A stretch of 62,000 bases of DNA, taken from assembly GCA_009746045.1 (NCBI GenBank), contig RPFO01000189.1, positions 740,248 through 802,247 of the forward strand, in the 5' to 3' direction. The notes below the pieces were generated by a model. It worked only from the letters and a program-made list of their open reading frames with translations. It did no database searches and had not been told where the DNA came from. The translations under genes and the position numbers were made by a program. The stretch comes from Mesostigma viride (taxonomy: Eukaryota > Streptophyta > Mesostigmatophyceae > Mesostigmatales > Mesostigmataceae). Positions 20,950 to 32,156 of the stretch are shown here, one piece after another. Within the stretch, counting starts at the first letter, position 1; every line of letters starts with the position of its first letter.

Positions 20950-22412
20950 GATGCCACCTGGGCAGACGCTAAAAGAGAATTGAGCTAGTGCTGAGCCAAA
21001 ATGACGTGTGTTTTGCCACCCTAGACACCCCACAACATCAAGGAGACAACCAACGCAGGCCACAAATCGGGAGAATCCGGACCACGACATGCCCACTTTG
21101 ATCACGGAGTGTGAGGAGGATGCACGTCATACGCCCCAACCCTCCACGGCACAGCCAACCTTGTGAGTCTCATACCGTTAACAACCAGGCTGGTAGGACG
21201 ACATGCCTGAGCAGCATATGTGATGCCTGTCTCAGGCTAATAATGTGTGCTTTTGTGCCAACAACCAACTTGTTCCACCCAACAACACATTAAAAACCGT
21301 CTTTCAAAATGCCCAACAAGCTGGGCATGTAGAGGGCCACACATGCAGTGTATAGAAAGAAATAAGCTGAGCTCTTATACAGCAGCCCATGGCTAGTAGC
21401 TGCTAGCTAGCATTACAAAGGCTATCATTTACTCAGTTAGAAAGGTGAAGAGAATACTGGAACAACCTACCTGATGCATTTGCCACCAATGCTTTGTGTC
21501 CAGCAAAATGCACACTGCCTCCTTTATGACAAGCACGCGCCGCTTTCTTTACGACATAGTTGTCATCTCGTGAGAGTCTGGGGACAATGATGGCGCTGCT
21601 TAGGAAGACAGCGTGAATTTCCTCGAACACAACTGTCTATACGCTAAAGAAAATTCAGAGAAACATGGAAACGAAAGCATGACACCTTCCCGACAGGTTG
21701 TGGGCCACGCGCTGTAGCAAGCCAGCCACGACATAGACGAAGCCGCTAAAGGAATCTTACGATGCGTCAGGATCGACCCGCAATATAATGGCAGCACCTG
21801 GCCCGAAAGAAGGCAAAAAGCGTACGTTTGACGAGCTAAGAAAGCAGGAAAACGCTGGATACCGACGTCTAATACACGACCGTACCATAACGGGCATTTT
21901 CTCGTGCCCAGGCGCACAAGAAAGGCCAGCCTTTCATGGAGAGGCGGGCGCGCATGGCGGAGGCCTATATGTTATCTTACCGCAAATGACGGGAAAGGTA
22001 AAGATAGCAGCGGGATTTTTTTCGGATTCAAAAACATCATCAAAATAACCCTTACGGCCATTAAAGCTGATAAAACTCTACAATCGCAGCCGCAGGCATC
22101 CATTCCACTTTATTCATCCCGGCAGAAATTCAGGTCGGCCCCCCCCCCCCCCCCCCCCCGCCCCCCTGCCGATGGTAAAGAAAAAGAGCCAGCGACATTG
22201 CAGATCGCAACCACCCCGCCATAAAATACAATCAGTAACTAATCTTCTCCAAAATTCGAGCATTTTTTTGCCTTCCGCATGCCATGTTTCTCATGTCGCC
22301 ATGGCCACGGGGTGCGCACATCGTGCACCCACTTGTCCAAGTACGGACTACGGAGTGTACCGCGGAATCTTTTGGCGCGGAAAAAATTGCCGCGCCGAGC
22401 TTGCGCCGAGTC
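20950..22412 (+). repeat. Dispersed 1.4-kb repeat, copy 1
   Basis: Aligns by eye with 59715-61134 in the same orientation. Shared landmarks include GCCACCTGGGCAGACGCTAA (20960s, one change in copy 2), ACGACCGTACCATAACGGGC (21876), and the stretch near 22290-22400 around GTCGCCATGGCCACGGG and GTACGGAC. Divergence is substantial with many indels, so the family is old. A 28-bp C-rich run lies at 22139-22166. A frame at 21788-22048 is not preserved in the other copy. No terminal repeats, polymerase or transposase are recognised, so the class is unknown. Confidence 0.7.
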
Positions 22413-22413
22413 C

Positions 22414-23143
22414 CCTTGTTGTTGTTGTTGTGTACATACATTCGTTGTTGTTGCCCACGCCGCAATGTGCAGCAGAGATTTGGAAACAGCCGAGGGCCAC
22501 TGAACAACATGCCATCACAAAAGTACAAGAAACAAAGATACTCAGCGGGGACATGTACGGTTGCATCATCGGATACACCCGCGTTGGTACAACAGCTTGG
22601 TCCTGCCCGTGCCCACTGCCGAGTGCCACGCCGAGGCCCCTCTCCGTTCAGTCGGTTGTTGACGGCAAGTCGTTTCTAGTTGTTAATTGTTGTTGTTGTT
22701 GTTGCCCACGCCGCACATTTCTAGCCGCACGTTTCCAGTGTACTCAGTGTGTACTTATGGCAGTTAGAGATCTATTTGGAATCTCAAGCTTCTCCATGCG
22801 CGATGGAAAATTTTCAACTATACTTCAACTGCACTTCAACTACTGTACCCGATGCTCGGAATCCTGAAACGTGGAAACCTGACAAGACAAACGCAACAAC
22901 GCGACTTTCGGTTGTTGTGCAGTATGGACTTCAGAAGCTGGTGTGGAACTAGCTTGTGTTCAGTTATCATGAGTCAGCTGATCATCATGTCATCAGTCAT
23001 CACTCATCAGTCATTTTATTATTACCACGCTGGCCATCCGACCGAGTACAAATTTTGTTGTCCCTTCCGGTCGAGTGCTACGATACGTCCAAACCGCCCC
23101 CCCAACCACTTTTTACGCTCCCGAGACGACGACTCAACAAGTC

Positions 23144-23177
<34 letters not shown>

Positions 23178-23180
23178 GGA
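22414..23180. repeat. TTG/CAA trinucleotide runs in non-coding DNA
   Basis: TTG runs at 22417-22436 and 22684-22703 and a CAA run at 23146-23177 punctuate otherwise unremarkable sequence upstream of the possible gene at 23234. Confidence 0.7.
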
Positions 23181-23233
23181 CGACAACTTCACTGCGGGAA
23201 TTCACAATTACAACAAGTCAAGGCGACTTCACC

Positions 23234-23909
23234 ATGGCGAGTTTTCAGCAGCGCGAGAACGAGCCTGACTTTGCTAATTTGGCGGACTTGAAGATCTCGT
23301 GGAACACGCACGAGAATGTGAGCCAATCTTGTGTAGTGCATAGCATTCGCGTGCCTGGCTGCATGCATGTTGCCCGGTTTAGATTTTCCCACACTCCCAA
23401 ATCCCAGTTTCCTCTGCGATGAAAAAATGAATTTCGTGGCTGCTGAGTGCATGGGTAACCACAGTTTACGTGCTCTATAAGACTTTCACGCCTGTGTTCT
23501 TTCTTTCAGTTTGCTCATCATGTCTCGCTTGATCATCCACCCGTGCCTGCAACGTCTTTCCGTCGCCGTGCGTTTAATCTGCTGTGAACAGCTGAAAGGG
23601 GCTGCGAGGATCCACCGTCGTAGCGCCTCCCAAGCTTCTGGAGACGTTCTGCCTTTGGTTCAACTAATGGAGCGGATGGGCGTGCCGGTCGTCGTCATTA
23701 CACAAGTATTACAGCTCATCGCTACAAGTACGGGCAAGGCGAGCATTCGAGACGATGGTAACGGGTGCACATCGTCGTCCAATTCCTGCGAACGTTGCCG
23801 ATGCGCTAGTGCCAGCAGTTCGGATGTGAAGTCGGCGATCATGAAGTCAGCGTTGTATGCGGATCCTGAGCTTGCGGAGTGGCTGGCCACCTCCTTCAAT
23901 TTCCACTGA
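23234..23909 (+). CDS. Possible small two-exon gene, unknown function
   Basis: An ATG in good context (TTCACCATGGCG, 23234) opens MASFQQRENEPDFANLADLK and reaches a GTGAGC donor near 23318. A strong pyrimidine tract and CAG acceptor (TTCTTTCTTTCAG) end at about 23510. After a phase-0 join the frame stops after about 24 codons. A different frame of the second exon stays open to 23909 (core MERMGVPVVVITQVLQLIA, end EWLATSFNFH). The true structure is unresolved and no family is recognised. It could be a real short gene, a mis-phased gene with an unseen small exon, or chance. Confidence 0.3.
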
Positions 23910-25011
23910 CTGTCCATATGACGCATGAACATGTGAAGGCGTTGTAGCCGTTATGCCAGTGAGTGCAGCCTGTGCACATTAAACGGCACGGGACCTGCTC
24001 ACGCCTGCTGTTCATGCCAACCCGGTGCTCACGCTGGCGCCGCGTACCACTCGTGCAAGCTTGGCGTGAGAATGGGTTGGTTACCAGTCACTCCATCGGT
24101 CGACTTAAGCTTGTTTGTACATGCCATGCGTTACCAGAAGGCCGACTTTTGCACCGTCAATGAAGGATACCCGTGCATTGGCCAACGTGCTGCCATCATG
24201 ATGCAAAGTCTCCTGCTGGCTGCTGCGGGTAAATCACGCAAGAAGCACAGCTTTATTGACTGGTTCAGTATGGTACTAGAGTGCAATAGAGGCGCTCTGC
24301 CTTTATTCTTAGAGACCTTGGGCATTTTGTGTTCTCACATCGACTTGTGCCCCCATTGGGCATGTTACAGGCTACCGTGATGATTTTTTCATGATTTTTT
24401 TGTGTGTGTGTTTGCCATACACATTTTTGGGTACTTAACTTTCGTTGATTGACCTGTGTCAATCAATCCGCATTGGTAGAGGCCGTGGAGCACGACACGT
24501 AAGTTAGTATGTAGTGCGTGAACATGCAATGAAGGCATGCCACGGAGTACCCGATGAGGTACTTTTCTACGCGGATACTTCACCCACGAAGGCAAGTGCA
24601 TGGGTACGTCAACACCGATTGTGTCGACGTCTGTGTGCAACAGCCTCTGGCCTTGAAATCTGGAAGGATATGGGTAAAGGGTGTACAACATTGGTATGTG
24701 GGTTGGGCCTCCCATTTGGACCCTCCCTTTATTTGTCCCTGTTCCAGGGTGTACCATGTATTGTATGTTGTTCTTGAATGGCTCCCAATTAGGGTACCGT
24801 GTATGATAATTTCTTCACGTTTTCTTTCACAGCTGCAGCAATATTGAGCGCAGCATTATATTTTAACTACAAAGGCGTTGGAACGGCATGCGTCCAGGAA
24901 TAGCTGTCCCACTCAGACAAAACCTACTAGACGCTGACATGCCTATCCGTGGCTGAAAGCGGAATTAAAATGCCATGCAACCAGATCACTTGCTCTGGGC
25001 CCACGCTGGAA
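23910..25011. other. No recognisable feature
   Basis: Open frames here are short and mutually overlapping, with no recognisable domains, RNA genes or long repeats. Confidence 0.5.
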
Positions 25012-25102
25012 TTCATTTATTCATTCATTCGTTCGTTCATTCATTCATTCATTCATTCATTCATTCATTCATTCATTCATTCATTCATTCATTCATTCAT
25101 TC
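25012..25102. repeat. (ATTC)n tetranucleotide repeat
   Basis: About 22 units with two GTTC variants. The 5' LTR of the following element begins directly at its right edge, so the element apparently inserted into or beside this microsatellite. Confidence 0.95.
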
Positions 25103-25767
25103 TGTTGCGTGCCGGCCCTTTAGGACGTACGCAACAATGGAATAAATCATATACTTTGGCTTGTTGTCATAGTCCGTAGGACTTTGGGACTTATTTCGGG
25201 ACTTAATTTGGGAATCGTCCCTTAGTCAGGACTTTTGTATGGAACTATGATAGTTTGTGTGATTCGGGCCAGTTATTTTGGGCCTCGGTTGTTGTATGCG
25301 ATCTTCTAGGGGCCGGTGCAGTCGCGCCGCGCTGCGTACTTTATAGCTGGTTGAGATATTGTACTCATGCGTGGATTCTGTAGGTGAGGGTCGATGTCGA
25401 CCCGAGATCTTGTGTGGACTGCATGCTTGGGAAGGTCGGCGCCATGTCGGCGCCCTTTGCCAGCTTAGTGGCAGACCAAGGTGAAATTGGTCCGAGGACG
25501 AGAGTCTCGTCCTCTTGGTTTGATGATGAATGTTAAGTGCGATAAAGCCGACACATTAAACCTGGGGCAACTATCCATTTGTAATTGGTCTTGCTAGCCA
25601 TTATAAGTGTGTAACAATTAGCTTGTCGTCAAGCCGCGATGCCAGATATATCACGACCTGGGTCGTGAAGCGCAATCTGCATTAGGCCACTTTGATTATT
25701 CCTAATTCCGGCATGGAGGATCTTTCGCTACGTCACTCAGGCTCGGGACCTGGGTTGGCACGTAACA
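25103..25767 (+). repeat. 5' LTR of element 1
   Basis: Starts TGTTGCG and ends CACGTAACA, the TG...CA form with short inverted termini like the LTRs at 45737 and 58507. The end is set by the following one-base spacer and primer-binding site, which have the same layout as in the complete element. It contains GGGCCTCGGTTGTT, similar to GGCCTCGGTTGTTCC in the other LTR. No second copy is in the window. Confidence 0.7.
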
Positions 25768-25768
25768 C

Positions 25769-25782
25769 TGGTTATCGGAGGT
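25769..25782 (+). promoter_or_regulatory. Primer-binding site of element 1
   Basis: TGGTTATCGGAGGT begins one base after the LTR. TGG would pair with a tRNA 3' CCA. The TCGGAGG core is shared with the primer sites at 46310 and, on the minus strand, at 56667-56678. Confidence 0.6.
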
Positions 25783-26547
25783 AAAATGTGCTGTCCAGAG
25801 AGGTTAGCTAACTCTCGCGGAGAGAGCTAGTGTAGCCAGTTAGGATAGCAAGGCGGTGCTTAGTGTAGATAGAGGTTCCGGTATTCAACGATTGCTGACT
25901 GGTCGGCGGCCAGCCCGTAAAGGGATTCAACGACGACCTCGGCAGCAAGCGGCCAGTCCGGGATACTCGGCGGGGCTAGTCATAGCCCTGTAGTGAGGTG
26001 CCATAGGCAGTAGCGGCCATTACCCCTGTTTTCAACGACTTCTAGTGGCGGTAGAGCTCCGGCCCTCAACGACACTCGACGGCGGCCAGCTCAGGGGTTC
26101 TCAACGACATTGGTTATGGTACGTCTCCTAGTTTAGAGTTCTTTGCTTAGACGCTTGCCTTCTTTCCGGGACTGCACGCGTAGAGGGGGTCTATGTTAAA
26201 TGTTGTGCTCTCTTTCTAGGCGTTTCTATATTGTTTGAGCTATGTGGGTGTCGCGGAGGCACTCATCGTCGTGTGACCTGCAACGGGTCTTGGGGTAGGT
26301 ACCGTCGGGCTGTGGCCGATTCTGTTGACGGTGCTTACCCCTGTGAGCCCCGTGGAGGGGAGCAGTGTATTGTGCCCTTGCTCGCGTAGAGCTTGGGCGT
26401 GTGTTGTGTTAGAATCCGTCCTCCTCCCTCGTTGTGTTTATCACTGCACTTAGAGGTATCCCCGGGGATCCCTTTTCTTTTCTGTCTTGCAAGCTCCTGC
26501 TAGCCCTTTTCTTCTTCTCGCCAGCGTATGCTAGACTACTACGCAAT

Positions 26548-26805
26548 ATGTCTTTGAAAGGGAAGCGAAGGATAAATAAGGGTGGACAGTCGGGATTTCC
26601 ATACTATGCAGTAGCCCATGACGGGGGTGAGGGTAGACCAGCCATATTTTATAGTTGGAAGACGTGTGAAGAGCATATCAAAAATAAGATAATGTCTAGG
26701 GACTCTAATGCTAGATGGAAGGGGTTTGATAACATCATAGATGCAGATAGGTTTGTTAGGGAGCACATGCCATTGCCTGAGGGTCTGCATGCACACCACG
26801 CGTGA
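26548..26805 (+). CDS. Small viroplasmin / RNase H1 hybrid-binding-like ORF of element 1
   Basis: 85 codons from ATG at 26548, in the leader between LTR and gag. The pattern FPYYAVAHDG, then IFYSWKTCEEHIKN, then ARWKGFDNIIDADRFVREHM matches the order of the caulimovirus viroplasmin / RNase H1 N-terminal fold: YYxV, a GIYxSW-type loop, and a final KxFxxxxxAxxFL helix. In known proteins this fold binds RNA-DNA hybrids or double-stranded RNA. A basic N terminus (MSLKGKRRINKGG) fits nucleic-acid binding. The complete element has a counterpart at 46829-47221 in the same position. Its role in the element is inferred, perhaps handling of the replication hybrid. The frame is open upstream to about 26434. 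Confidence 0.6.
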   Translation: MSLKGKRRINKGGQSGFPYYAVAHDGGEGRPAIFYSWKTCEEHIKNKIMSRDSNARWKGFDNIIDADRFVREHMPLPEGLHAHHA

Positions 26806-27007
26806 TTGCTCTAAGCCACCCACGCACAGCAAGGGAGACAGCAGTCAGGATGTGGGGACAGCAGTTACAGTTACCTTCTCCCAGCTGACTATTGGCCCTA
26901 GCAGACAATAGAGGGGATTACACTACTTAGGGATCATAGCACTAGTACTCAGGCCTTAGATATATATATATAGTTTCCATTGGTCTTATCGTAGTATAGA
27001 GCTTTGA
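26806..27007. other. Leader sequence between the small ORF and the inverted repeat
   Basis: Non-coding. It includes a TATATATATA run near 26960 and leads into the palindromic segment. Confidence 0.5.
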
Positions 27008-27207
27008 CATGGCTCTGTATATAGGTTTATAGCTGGGCGTTTGCTTTGGTTTGAGTGATTTCACTCTGCTGTAAGTAATTATATTTTTAATATATATATA
27101 TATAGTTTTCTCAATGAATATATATTAAAAATATAATTACTTACAGCAGAGTGAAATCACTCAAACCAAAGCAAACGCCCAGCTATAAACCTATATACAG
27201 AGCCATG
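27008..27207. repeat. Perfect inverted repeat, about 90-bp arms, 20-bp loop
   Basis: 27008-27097 is the reverse complement of 27118-27207 as read base by base at several checkpoints. The arms contain GCTGGGCGTTTGCTTTGG and its complement. A third partial copy of the right arm follows at about 27225-27295. The structure sits in the transcribed leader of element 1 just before gag, so its RNA would form a very long hairpin. Confidence 0.85.
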
Positions 27208-27336
27208 AATATATATATTATTAAGAGCCATGAATATATATATTAAAAATATAATTACTTACAGCAGAGTGAAATCACTCAAACCAAAGCAAACCATGAA
27301 TATATATATTTCTCAATGAATATATATATATAGTAC

Positions 27337-27760
27337 GTGGTTGCTCTCTTTCTCTCTCTCTCTCTTCCTTTCTGGGGAGGTGTTGCCTGCAGTGTAAGGT
27401 ACTGGTACGAGCACCATGCCGACACGGAACCAAACAAGGAATGCCAGAGAGACAGATATGACGGGAACAGAGCAAGAGAAACAGAGAATAGAGAGATAGA
27501 ACCGGTAGACAACCACGAGCAAGGTGAAGAGGTGCTAGAGGTGCCACCGCACGTCCAAGTAGGGACAAATAGAGGTGAGGACATGGAGAGACCTGCGGAA
27601 GGCTCACCACGGTCCAGTTTAGAAGATACCAGAGGGTACCAGGATCCTAGAGATTCATCAGATGATGACAGTCGAGACTCCAGGTTGGAACAAGGGGGAG
27701 ACGGCCGGGCGCAGCCAGGAGATACTCCAGGGGGGGTTCCAGCAGCAGCAGCAGCAGCGG

Positions 27761-27809
<49 letters not shown>

Positions 27810-29238
27810 GGCGGCAGCAGCAGCAGCAGCAACGACAGCAGCAGCAGCACCCGCAGCAGCAGCAGCAGCTATACCGCAGCAGCAACAACCCCAGACGAGG
27901 TCACAGCGGCTGCCACGGTACCCTGAGCAGCCCGGGTACGAGAATGAAGACACGCTGCACTACAGTTATCGGCAACCAGTCACGGAGCGACCATCGCATC
28001 CCTGGGCAGGGCGGGGTCGCCCCCTGGGACCTCCGCCGGCCCCAGTACAACGGGGCAGACGTAGAGTGTCTTTCGGCAGCACTTCCCTGTTACCCACGGT
28101 GTTGTGGAATTCGGATGATGACGGGGAGGACACCGGGGCAGATGGCACGTTCGGTGATTTGGAGGGGGCCGTGGAGGATATTGAGGGGCCAGGGACACAG
28201 GGCCCGTCCTTTGGAGCTCATAGGCCACGGGTCCGGCTAGGGGATGACAGAAGCGCTACCGCACACGACGAGGAGACTCAGACACCCGTCCAGCGACCCG
28301 CCCCCCAGCCGCCGCGTCCTCGGGCGCATGACAGCAGCATGGTCCACTCGCCTGCGGTCGTCAGCAACCTGAATTTCAGCAGGGTGGCCTTGGATGACCC
28401 GGGATACGAACACCCATCGTCTGTACAGGTGCGGCGAACGCACGGCACGCCGGCCAGATCCGGATCTCTCCCCCGGTCGCAGCCCCCAGCCTTCGGCTCC
28501 ATTGCCTATCGTGAGGTCGGTGGACCCACCAAGCCTAATACGGTGAAGGCCCCACCGATGCCTACTTTCAAGAATGTTCCCAAGCTGCACGCGGACATGA
28601 AACCGCGGGAGATTGACGAATGGGGGCGCATGTGGCAACAGCAGTATACCGTCTGGTGTAACCACCACAGTTGGGAACTGGCCACCTGCGATCTCATTCC
28701 GCATGTCGTCAACACCTGCATGGACCCCTCGGTGGTGAGCATCCTGAATTGTGAGAGCATCGCATCCCAGTCGTACCCGCAAACCGTAGAGGAGCTGATG
28801 GATCGGGTGCGCCGCAAGCTGGTGCCCCCAGATGCCGTAATCCACGAGCGACTCGCATTCGGCAAGCTGCGCCAGGGAACCACCCCGTACCGCGAGTTTC
28901 TCTCCAAGTTTGAGTCCAGCGCCGCCTACCTGACAGACATGACCTGGTATGAGTACAAGATCCGGTTCATTGAGGCACTCAGTCCCGAGCTGCAGGATGA
29001 GGTACTGAAGCACTATGCTGAGGTCCCTTGGGAGGAGTGGGACATCTTGAATATCCAGAGGTATCTTCTGCAGGTGGCCGATGTGGTGACTCGCGGGCGC
29101 GCACCCTCGGTGCGTCGTTTCTTCAGGCCAGCTCCCCCGCGGCGGGTGAACCAGCTGTACTCCAGTGAGTTCGCCGGCGAGGAGGAGGAAGACTATATCG
29201 ACGACCCCGGCGACGGCTATGCTGACCAGGGTGATTAA
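27337..29238 (+). CDS. Gag of element 1 (capsid part)
   Basis: A long frame with no internal stop; the true start is uncertain (27337, or an ATG at 27583 giving MERPAEGS). Residues of about 130-180 are a poly-Ala run encoded by CAG/GCA repeats. The C-terminal third contains the capsid-like segment FKNVPKLHADMKPREIDEW, LVPPDAVIHERLAFGKLRQG and FIEALSPELQDEVLKHY, which lines up with the gag of the element at 47313-49056. It ends at TAA 29236-29238, just before the nucleocapsid knuckle. The knuckle CFMCSEVGHLKRDC (about 29268-29310) lies in the +1 frame, open to 29701, so a one-base difference separates capsid and nucleocapsid. By family, Gag packages element RNA into cytoplasmic particles. Confidence 0.75.
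27738..27875 (+). repeat. (CAG/GCA)n coding microsatellite
   Basis: A CAG-type triplet run with CGG and ACA interruptions inside gag. It reads as poly-Ala in the gag frame and poly-Gln in another frame. Confidence 0.9.
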
Positions 29239-29639
29239 CGCCATCGACGCCAGCAAGGCGCATTGCTTCATGTGCAGTGAGGTGGGACACCTCAAGCGCG
29301 ACTGCCCCAAGCTCCGGGGCAAGCACACCGGTCGCGGCGCAGGGGAGACTGAGCCCAGCGTTCGTTTCTCCGGCCCGGCGTTCGGCAGCCGTCCCGACTC
29401 CTCCGGTCCCCGGGACAAGCCCCGCAACGCGGGCGAGCGGGCGGCTTGCCTGCAGCATGCCAGGCAATCCCCGACCCAGTACCAGCAGCCGCGACCGCCC
29501 GCGACCAACTCTACCAAGGGTGTGTTGCGCGCGGTTAACGAGATCGAGGCTCGGCGGCAATCCTCCTCTTCCGGCCAGACGCAAGCAGTGGCGGGGTACG
29601 AGTATGATGAGGAGGAGGAGGCTGACGAAGAGGAGGAGG

Positions 29640-30591
29640 GGGGGGAAGAGGGCGGGCGGTCGGGCGAGGCGGCCTCCCGTCCCACCGCTCCTCGGGAGTA
29701 GTATAGCCTTACCAGTGGGGTTGGGCCCCGGGGTAGATGATAGGGTAGATGATAGGGTAGATGATAGGGTAGATAGATCAGACAGTAGCCCTGGAGCGGA
29801 GCCGAGTAGAATAGAGGTAGACGTCAATCACGTGGCTTCCGGTTCAGACGCAGCCTCCCAACCGGCGCGCGTGTCTCCCGGAGGCCCGCGACATTTGTTT
29901 CTTTTCAGTGGGGGTTTACTTGTTCCTCCCACTGTCCTTGACCCGTATTTGAAAGAGAAAACGGTCATGGACGTGAAGTTTTTGGTCGACACTGGCGCCT
30001 CCACGTCCTTCATCAACGAGGCCCTGGTGCGCCGACTGGGTCTGACCCCTCGCCCGCACACCACGGCCGTGCATGTGACCTATTCGGACGGTCGCCAACA
30101 CCGGTCGCCCGGCTTGGCAGATATCAAGGGTGTGCTGCAAGGCACGCCGGTTGACTTGGCGGCGACTATCGCGCCGTTGGGAGCCGCAGACATCATCATC
30201 GGGCTAGACTGGTTGGACAAGCAGGATGTGGACATCAGTGTGCGCCGACGAGTAGTTTGGTTTCCAGATGGTTCCTTTTGGTGTCCCGACAGTGAGTACA
30301 GGGCACAGGCCGCCGAGGTACATAACATTACACACGAGCGCTCGGCGGACGGGCCTCGACCAGCGTCCCAGATCCTGATGAGCAGCAAGACGCTGGCACG
30401 CCAACTTCGGAAGGGCAAGGAATACACGATGTACCGCATCGACCTGGATAGCACTCAGGCCATGCTCAACGAGATCGGCGTCGGCTTCACCCCGGACGAG
30501 CTGGCGCGTTTCAACGCCGTCTTGGAGAAGCGCGCCACTCTGTTCGCGGACCGCACGCCCCAGTTCCCTCCCCATCGTTCGGTGCTACATC
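29640..30591 (+). pseudogene. Pol fragment of element 1 (protease, truncated before RT)
   Basis: This frame is open from about 29277 and overlaps the nucleocapsid frame by more than 400 nt; only the part after the G-run at about 29636-29648 looks like Pol. A short 12-bp tandem encodes repeated VDDR (29730s). Retropepsin features are VKFLVDTGASTSFINEALV (catalytic DTG), then AADIIIGLDWL. The sequence then matches the connecting region of the intact pol at 49004-53170 as far as PPHRSVLHQ, where it is cut at 30591-30592. Everything from reverse transcriptase on is missing. By family, the protease would process Gag and Pol. Confidence 0.75.
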
Positions 30592-31289
30592 AGTTAACGC
30601 CAAGCGCATTGGCGTGATCCTGATTCGGCATATCTCTGCGATTCCAGCGGCACCGGAACGAGGTCATTCCGACAAGTATCAAGAAAGTTATGGCGTTCCG
30701 ACTTCCCGGTCGCGCGCGAGCGCGAGCCGGCTGTTCTTCTAAGTCGGACGTGAATATTTGCCGACGACATATGGGGTCGACAGTAATTCCTGGGCTGACA
30801 GGAATTAGGTGCTGAACCTACGACGGTATTGGATTAATACGTCGTACGCAGGAAATAGGAACCTTAACCTGTGGTCTGTTGGTACCGCAGGCTTAGTCCT
30901 GGACTTCTAGGTGCAGATGCAATAGTCACTGTGGACTGTGCTCTGAGGTCACTGTACCTGTATAGCAGACCTACTGTATAGGAACTGGGCGCTGTACAGG
31001 TAGTGAATACTGTACCGGGGGTGTTATTACTGAGCAGGCCTCCTAGGCTGCTCAGGACTAGCAAAGCACAGTGCACAAGTATATAAAGAATAGGCCAGTG
31101 CCAATTGGGCATATGATCTCTTGCGAGCCCGCCTCACGTGTGTTGCCTTGACTTGGCGAACTCGTGTATAACCCTCAAGTGTGTGAGCGCTGTAACATTA
31201 TCCAATTTTAACAAAGCTCCGTTCCAACCATATTCACACATTGCTGCATTGCAACCATATCCTATACATTGCGTTTAAAAACGTTAACT
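30592..31289 (+). mobile_element. LTR-like sequence with AGTTAACG...CGTTAACT ends, copy 1
   Basis: Begins AGTTAACGCCAAGCGC exactly where element 1 pol breaks off and ends AAAACGTTAACT. The 8-bp ends are perfect inverted complements. The first 340 bp are repeated at 61661-62000 with no difference that I can see, so the sequence is recently mobile. The CGCCAAGCGCATTGGCG near the start is itself palindromic. An ORF follows (31383), which fits a 5' LTR of an otherwise unseen element. The termini are not TG...CA. The opposite LTR and target duplication were not found, so an LTR of an unusual family or another terminal-repeat element are both possible. Confidence 0.6.
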
Positions 31290-31382
31290 CAAATTACAAG
31301 CAGTCTCGACGGAACGGCCAGGAGGGTCGTTGCTGTTTGCTGCGTGCAGTGTTGACGGCGCGAGAAGCTTGTCAGGTGTCGA

Positions 31383-32156
31383 ATGGTGCAGGAAGAACAA
31401 CGGCAGCAGAATTTCCGGTTTCCTCGGCAGTCTGCTGGTGGTTCCATTTCGCCTGAATTGCGTCGTGTGGTTCGAGATTTATCTTTATTGCTTGCAGATC
31501 GTCCACCTGTTAATCGCAACTTTGTGCAATTCGTCGACGACCAGGTCGAGGATTGGGAGCGCATTCTGCAGCACGTCCGAACCATCGTCGTTCCGGCACA
31601 CCGGAACGTCGACGACATCGAGCAAGAGCTGCACGGTTTGGTCGGGATCCAGACTGTGATTACAGCCTTAGTTGATCGGGTGCGTGCGGAGTTGGCAGCC
31701 AGGCGAGGAGAAGCTGCGGAGCCAGCTGGTGCGGTGCGACGCGAGTTCGTGCAGGCAGCAGCGGGTGCGGGTGTACAACGTACGTTCGCAGGTGTAATCG
31801 GCGACGAGGGAGTTGCAGCGGGACCAGTTCGACGTGAGCGACGCGGGGCGGAGCGCTACAGGCGGCTGGCAGAGGTCGAGGCGACTGCGGAAGCCATCAC
31901 CGGAGGTCAGCGTGCGACACGAGTCGGCAGGATTCCGGAGCGAGGGAGAGTTCCTTTTCAGGAACTGCCCCAGCCTCTTCGCGTTCGTGTGACGCGTTGG
32001 GAGGAGTTCGCCCCTCTGGGTTACGACAGTGACCTTGAGGTGGGAGCTGTGGGGGTCGCTGGTCTAGGCGACGAGGAGCTTGGCGACCGCGAGGTGCCAA
32101 GATACAACCCGCGGGGTGGTAACGACGGGTTGTCACCTGCATGTCTACTGCACTAA
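31383..32156 (+). CDS. Gag-like ORF of the AGTTAACG element, function unknown
   Basis: 257 codons from ATG 31383 (MVQEEQRQQNFRFPRQSAGG). It is acidic/basic mixed and Ala/Arg/Glu-rich, with a likely helical segment DDIEQELHGLVGIQTVI and a C-terminal acidic part. No zinc knuckle, protease or transposase motif is visible. Its place about 90 bp after the presumed LTR suggests the first ORF of that element. The element appears to end or decay before 33 kb, since no pol follows. Confidence 0.45.
   Translation: MVQEEQRQQNFRFPRQSAGGSISPELRRVVRDLSLLLADRPPVNRNFVQFVDDQVEDWERILQHVRTIVVPAHRNVDDIEQELHGLVGIQTVITALVDRVRAELAARRGEAAEPAGAVRREFVQAAAGAGVQRTFAGVIGDEGVAAGPVRRERRGAERYRRLAEVEATAEAITGGQRATRVGRIPERGRVPFQELPQPLRVRVTRWEEFAPLGYDSDLEVGAVGVAGLGDEELGDREVPRYNPRGGNDGLSPACLLH

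Larger units (their letters stand above)
25103..30591 (+). mobile_element. Truncated Ty3-like LTR retrotransposon (element 1)
   Basis: Order: 5' LTR (25103-25767), primer site, small viroplasmin-like ORF (26548), a 90-bp-arm inverted repeat, gag (27337 onward), zinc knuckle, protease. The same gene order is seen in the complete element at 45737-59078, and the gag and protease regions are recognisably related to it. Pol ends abruptly at 30591 in the segment before reverse transcriptase, where an unrelated LTR-like sequence begins. No reverse transcriptase, RNase H, integrase or 3' LTR of this element is found further on in the window, so it is defective here. Confidence 0.8.

Noticed and set aside
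21788-22048. 86-codon ORF MAAPGPKEGKKRTFDELRKQ in the dispersed repeat
   Set aside because: The frame is not preserved in the second repeat copy at 59715-61134, so it is not supported as a gene.
28237-29685. 482-codon minus-strand ORF opposite element 1 gag
   Set aside because: Mirror of the gag frame in GC-rich DNA; the plus strand carries capsid and zinc-knuckle motifs in the order expected between LTR and protease.
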